From: Salegentibacter salarius | GTDB lineage: Bacteria; Bacteroidota; Bacteroidia; Flavobacteriales; Flavobacteriaceae | Length of the DNA stretch: 64,000 nt | Reading direction: 5' to 3' | NCBI RefSeq assembly: GCF_900168265.1 | Contig: NZ_FVZF01000010.1 | Span: 1-64,000, forward strand | Shown: positions 60,410 to 64,000 of the stretch, piece after piece | How the letters are laid out: every line of letters starts with the position of its first letter | Numbering within the stretch: the first letter of the stretch is position 1 | Position numbers and translations under genes: made by a program | The notes under the pieces: generated by a model | What the model was told of the DNA's origin: nothing | Database searches by the model: none | What the model saw: only the letters and a program-made list of their open reading frames with translations

Positions 60410-62074
60410 ATGAAGAAACCCGAACCAGGCAAGACCGTAAAACGACTTTGGAACTTACTGGAATTAGATAATCGTGATGTAAAACATATACTTTTTTATG
60501 CACTTTTTGCCGGTTTAATTAACCTGGCCGTGCCTTTAGGCATACAGGCTATTGTTAACCTTATTCAGGGAGGTAGAGTAAGCACAAGCTGGATTATTCT
60601 TGTTATTCTAGTAACCCTTGCCGTAGGGATGGTTGGCGTTTTTGAACTGCTACAACTTAGACTGGCCGAGAATATTCAGCAAAAGATCTTTACACGCTCT
60701 AGCTTTGAATTCGCTTATCGGTTTCCAAAAATTAAGAGTGAAGCTCTGCAAAATATCTATCCGCCAGAATTAGCAAACCGTTTTTTTGACACCATTACCG
60801 TTCAAAAAGGTGTAAGTAAAATTCTACTTGATTTACCCTCTGCCGCAGTTCAAATTATTCTTGGGGTAATCCTGCTATCGCTTTACCATCCGTTTTTTAT
60901 CCTGTATGGCTTATTACTTGTTTTACTACTCTACCTCGTTTTTAAATTTACGGCAGCAAAAGGTTTAAAAACTAGCTTAGATGAATCTAAAAATAAATAT
61001 CAGGTAGCTTATTGGATACAGGAGATTGCACGGAATTTAAATAGTTTTAAAATTTCCGGTCGTAGTAAATTAGCAATTCGAAAGAATGATCGTTTAACTG
61101 CAGCCTATTTAAAGGAAAGAGAAGATCACTTTGGCGTACTTAAAATTCAATATATTAAATTAATTGTTTTTAAGGTGCTTGTAGCCGGGGGGCTATTAGC
61201 TATCGGGGGAATATTAGTTTTAAATCAACAAATGAATATTGGTCAGTTTGTTGCTGCCGAAATCATTATTTTATTGATAATTTCTTCCGTAGAAAAATTA
61301 ATTCGTGGCCTGGAAGATGTCTACGATACTTTAACTTCACTGGAAAAACTTGGGCAGGTAGTTGACAAGCCTTTAGAAGCTTTTGAAAATCAGAATTCTG
61401 TTGATGCCTCAAACGGAATTAAGTTAGAATTAAAAGAAGTAGCCTTTGAGCCCGAAGGCCATACGGTTCTAAAAGGAATTAATTTTACATTAGCACCGGG
61501 AAAAAGCTTACTGATTTCGGGACCTGCCGGAAATGGCAGAACCAGTCTTCTAAAGCTTATTTCGGGTATTTTCACTCCTACCAAAGGAAAAATTTATATT
61601 AACGATACCGCAAGGCACACCTTAGTTTTAAATGAATACAGGCAGCATCTGGGCACTATGTTACCAGAAGAAATCCCATTTGAGGGCAGCCTTTGGGAAA
61701 ATATCACTTTTGGAGATGAATCTATTTCAGATCAGAATATAGATTGGGCCCTGGAGCATTCTGGCTTAAAAGAATTCGTAAAAGATCAACCCGACGGGAT
61801 ATTTTCACAAATTCATCCAGAAGGCAGGTACCTGTCTACCTTAATAGCAAAAAGGATCATCTTAGCACGAGCTATTGTAAGAAAACCTTCAGTATTAATC
61901 TTAAAAGAACCGCTTGAAAAATTTGAACTTCAGGAAAAGAAAAGAATATTAAAATTTTTAACCGATCCTAAAAACAATTGGAGCTTAGTAGTGGCCAGCA
62001 ATGATGAATTATGGAAAAATGCTAGTGATCAACGCCTGGAATTGCAGGATGGTAGAATCGTTAAATCCCTGTAG
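60410..62074 (+). CDS. ABC exporter-like protein with a degenerate ATPase domain
   Basis: The 554 residues have the layout of a type IV ABC exporter: membrane domain with five to six helices (about 20-290) and an NBD (about 330-550). The NBD motifs are altered. Walker A reads GPAGNGRTS (371-379), with Arg377 for Lys. The Q-loop reads LPEE, with Glu420 for Gln. The signature reads LSTLI (475-479) for LSGGQ. Walker B reads LILKEP, with Lys499 for Asp (Glu500 kept), and the H-loop reads ASND, with Asn531 for His. ATP hydrolysis is therefore doubtful. It is followed after two bases by HlyD and then TolC. A TTG at 60407 directly precedes the chosen ATG. Confidence 0.88.
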   Translation: MKKPEPGKTVKRLWNLLELDNRDVKHILFYALFAGLINLAVPLGIQAIVNLIQGGRVSTSWIILVILVTLAVGMVGVFELLQLRLAENIQQKIFTRSSFEFAYRFPKIKSEALQNIYPPELANRFFDTITVQKGVSKILLDLPSAAVQIILGVILLSLYHPFFILYGLLLVLLLYLVFKFTAAKGLKTSLDESKNKYQVAYWIQEIARNLNSFKISGRSKLAIRKNDRLTAAYLKEREDHFGVLKIQYIKLIVFKVLVAGGLLAIGGILVLNQQMNIGQFVAAEIIILLIISSVEKLIRGLEDVYDTLTSLEKLGQVVDKPLEAFENQNSVDASNGIKLELKEVAFEPEGHTVLKGINFTLAPGKSLLISGPAGNGRTSLLKLISGIFTPTKGKIYINDTARHTLVLNEYRQHLGTMLPEEIPFEGSLWENITFGDESISDQNIDWALEHSGLKEFVKDQPDGIFSQIHPEGRYLSTLIAKRIILARAIVRKPSVLILKEPLEKFELQEKKRILKFLTDPKNNWSLVVASNDELWKNASDQRLELQDGRIVKSL

Positions 62075-62076
62075 TT

Positions 62077-63441
62077 ATGCTGAATATTTCTGAAGAAAAA
62101 TTAAACGAGCGCATAGATATAACGGATTCCGTATCGGGTAAATTCGTGTTTTTTAGAACACATTACGCCATCTTTAATAAAGTACTTATTGGGCTTTTTG
62201 TTTTATTCTTAATCATTCTCTTTTTACCCTGGACACAAAATATTAGGGCTACCGGGAATGTAACCACCCTAAGCCCGGAACATAGACCACAAACCATTCA
62301 ATCTCCAATTCCCGGCCGTATTGAACAATGGTATATCAACGAAGGGGATTTTGTAAATAAAGGAGATACAATTTTAAGGATTTCTGAAGTAAGCAGTGAT
62401 TATTTTGATCCGCAGCTAATTAGCAGAACTTCAAGCCAGATCGATGCCAAAAACCAATCGGCGCTCACTTACGATGAAAAAATTAATGCTCTAAGACAGC
62501 AGTTGGAGGCCCAGGAAAACGAAAGAGAATTAAAGCTAAGCCAGGCAATCAATAAAATAGAACAGGCACGTCTAAAAGTAAGAAGCGACAGCATAAAGCT
62601 TGAAGCCGCGGAAACCCAGGTAGAGATTGCGAAGACACAATTTGAAAGACTGCAAACGTTGCAGGAAGAAGGTTTATATTCCCAAACCGATTTGGAGGCC
62701 AGGCGCTTAAAATTACAGGAAGCACAAGCAAAATTAATTGCCCAGCAAAATGATCTATTATCAAGCAGAAACGAGGTAATTAATGCTGAGATCGAGATCA
62801 ATAGAATTGGCGCTGAATATGCTGATAAAATTTCGAAAACAAGACAGGAAATTTTTACTTCGCAAGGCAGTCAATTTAGCACACAGGCTGAAGTAGATAA
62901 ACTGGAAATTGAACTTTCTAATTACGAACAACGCAGTCAATTATACTATATTCTTGCGCCACAGGATGGCTATGTAAATAAGGCATTACGTGCCGGTTTA
63001 GGCGAAACGTTTTCACAGGGAGAACAATTGGTAGGTATAATGCCTTCTAATTACCAAATGGCAGTAGAAACCTATGTTAGACCATTAGATCTACCTTTAA
63101 TTCACGTGGGTGAAGAAGTACAGATACAATTTGACGGTTGGCCTGCTATAATATTTAGCGGTTGGCCTAATCTTTCCTACGGTACTTATGGCGCCAAGGT
63201 GGTAGCGGTAGAAAATTATATTTCTCCCAATGGTAAATACCGGGTATTATTAGCGCCCGATCCAGATGATAATCCCTGGCCAAAACAAATTGGTATTGGA
63301 AGTGGAGCTCAAACTATTGCGTTGCTGGAAAATGTTCCGATTTGGTATGAACTATGGCGAAATCTAAACGGTTTCCCACCTAATTATTATGCGCCAGAGA
63401 ATGGCACACAAGAAAAACCGGCAAAAAGTAAAAGTAAATAA
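62077..63441 (+). CDS. HlyD-family membrane fusion protein
   Basis: One membrane helix (about 30-50, KVLIGLFVLFLIILFLPW) anchors a 454-residue periplasmic adaptor. A biotinyl/lipoyl-like half (TIQSPIPGRIEQWYINEGDFVNKGDTILRISE) leads into an alpha-hairpin coiled coil at about 130-285 (QALEAQENERELKLSQAINKIEQARLK in parts, TDLEARRLKLQEAQAKLIAQQ). The second lipoyl half (ILAPQDGYVNKALRAGLGETFSQGEQLV) and a beta-barrel (VGEEVQIQFDGWPAI) follow. It bridges an inner-membrane exporter and TolC. It is long compared with standard MFPs because of its C-terminal extension. Confidence 0.94.
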   Translation: MLNISEEKLNERIDITDSVSGKFVFFRTHYAIFNKVLIGLFVLFLIILFLPWTQNIRATGNVTTLSPEHRPQTIQSPIPGRIEQWYINEGDFVNKGDTILRISEVSSDYFDPQLISRTSSQIDAKNQSALTYDEKINALRQQLEAQENERELKLSQAINKIEQARLKVRSDSIKLEAAETQVEIAKTQFERLQTLQEEGLYSQTDLEARRLKLQEAQAKLIAQQNDLLSSRNEVINAEIEINRIGAEYADKISKTRQEIFTSQGSQFSTQAEVDKLEIELSNYEQRSQLYYILAPQDGYVNKALRAGLGETFSQGEQLVGIMPSNYQMAVETYVRPLDLPLIHVGEEVQIQFDGWPAIIFSGWPNLSYGTYGAKVVAVENYISPNGKYRVLLAPDPDDNPWPKQIGIGSGAQTIALLENVPIWYELWRNLNGFPPNYYAPENGTQEKPAKSKSK

Positions 63442-63532
63442 CTTCGGAGCAAGCTCACGAAGCATTATTATTGGAAAATATGATTTGATTTCGGGGCAAG
63501 CCTCGGAGCATTAAATCTCGATATCGAGTAAA
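63441..63532 (+). repeat. Triple-palindrome intergenic repeat, copy G
   Basis: Almost identical to copy B: ACTTCGGAGCAAGCTCACGAAG, spacer, TTTCGGGGCAAGCCTCGGAGC, TTAAATCTCGATATCGAG (one base shorter, now a perfect 12-bp palindrome), TAAAA. It starts at the HlyD stop codon and lies in the leader of the TolC gene within the operon. Confidence 0.9.
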
Positions 63533-63546
63533 AAGTAAACCGAAAA

Positions 63547-64000
63547 ATGCGCTTAGCACACTATTTCTTAATGCTATTTTTTGTTTGTTCTTCTGCATTG
63601 GCACAAACAGACAGTTTAAGTTATACCGAATTTCTTGATAAGGTAATAAGTGAACATCCCGTGGTACGGCAGGCAGCACTGGTAAGAAATATAGGTGATG
63701 CCGAAGTTCAGTCGGCCAGAGGTGCTTTTGATCCGCGCTTTGTGGTAGATTATAAAGAAAAGGAATATAAAGGCACAGAATACTACGATCTTCTGGATGC
63801 TCAATTGCAAGTACCTTTGTGGTATGGCTTAAAATTGAAAGGCGGATTTCAACAAAGCCAGGGTGCTTATGTGAATCCTCAAAACCAGGTGCCTGAAGCA
63901 GGTCTTTATCAGGCCGGGATAATTTTATCCCTTGGCGAAGGCTTATGGATAAATAAACGAATGGCCGGCTTGCGAAAGGCCCAGGCTTATAGAGAACAAA
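63547..64000 (+). CDS. TolC-family outer-membrane efflux protein, N-terminal part (cut by window edge)
   Basis: The frame from ATG 63547 runs to the window end without a stop (151 codons). Signal peptide MRLAHYFLMLFFVCSSALAQ. It continues TDSLSYTEFLDKVISEHPVV, RNIGDAEVQSARGAFDPRFVVDY, a barrel-strand region (LQVPLWYGLKLKGGFQQSQGAY), and LSLGEGLWINKRMAGLRKAQAY, the start of the helical barrel. This is the TolC/OEP order. It forms the outer-membrane duct for the ABC/HlyD genes upstream. Copy G of the repeat lies between HlyD and this gene. Confidence 0.9.
   Translation, partial: MRLAHYFLMLFFVCSSALAQTDSLSYTEFLDKVISEHPVVRQAALVRNIGDAEVQSARGAFDPRFVVDYKEKEYKGTEYYDLLDAQLQVPLWYGLKLKGGFQQSQGAYVNPQNQVPEAGLYQAGIILSLGEGLWINKRMAGLRKAQAYREQ

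Overview
The window reads as chromosomal DNA from a member of the Flavobacteriaceae (Bacteroidota), probably a marine genus of the Gramella/Salegentibacter/Zunongwangia type. The genus is inference. Supporting signs are the AT-rich sequence, promoters of the Bacteroidota type (TAnnTTTG or TAnnTTCG about 10-30 bases before start codons), the lack of Shine-Dalgarno sequences, several TTG starts, a long SecA, a type III glutamine synthetase, a fused IcmF mutase, and small families typical of flavobacteria (DUF2795, DUF4199, DUF2911, DUF4920, DUF4197, Lacal_2735). No rRNA, tRNA, CRISPR array, prophage or integrative element was seen. The only mobile gene is a transposase cut off by the left edge.

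Layout. 1-6.2 kb: truncated IS1182-like transposase, a secreted protein, an unlisted 58-residue basic membrane protein, PduO-type cobalamin adenosyltransferase, DUF2795 and secA. 6.3-10.1 kb: DUF4199, then a minus-strand ECF sigma / membrane anti-sigma candidate / secreted DUF4097-like protein / M23 peptidase cluster. 10.3-16.5 kb: DUF2911, Ohr, MeaB, a MATE/76-residue protein/PAP2 operon and an M28 peptidase. 16.7-22.5 kb: a GNAT-like protein, then a five-gene operon (ABC-2 ATPase, permease, MscS channel, outer-membrane barrel, sigma-54 response regulator without a DNA-binding domain). 22.9-31.9 kb: grpE-dnaJ, YceI lipoprotein, TIGR01777 epimerase, DUF4920-mnmD, ilvE, a Gmad2 lipoprotein, an NTP pyrophosphohydrolase, and a SRPBCC/GyrI-like fusion followed by CrcB. 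32.4-35.3 kb: PII, Amt and a porin, a nitrogen-uptake cluster. 35.3-43.3 kb: hydrolase, DUF1684, DUF1328, Lrp, MarC and the 1151-residue IcmF. 43.5-54 kb: DUF4197, Lacal_2735, prfA/pyrF/metal-receptor genes, a small ABC ATPase with a 3-TM partner, purM, glutamine synthetase III and a Ca/Na antiporter. 54-57.7 kb: CarboxypepD_reg-like protein, BlaI-type repressor and an M56 peptidase. 57.9-64 kb: a 50-residue protein, an FMN reductase, a Kelch protein, and an ABC/HlyD/TolC export operon running off the right edge.

Functional threads. Three separate loci serve B12-dependent acyl-CoA mutase chemistry (adenosyltransferase, MeaB chaperone, IcmF), and a BtuF-like receptor is also present. Nitrogen assimilation is represented by PII-Amt-porin and glutamine synthetase III.

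The two most unusual observations are these. (1) In the ABC/HlyD/TolC operon the ABC protein has lost almost every catalytic ATPase residue: Walker A Lys to Arg, Walker B Asp to Lys, and the signature, Q-loop and H-loop residues. (2) A family of roughly 80-95 base intergenic repeats occurs at least eight times. Each good copy is built from three consecutive short palindromes and ends in CTCGATTATCGAG. Several copies lie between a predicted promoter and the start codon, that is, in 5' leaders.
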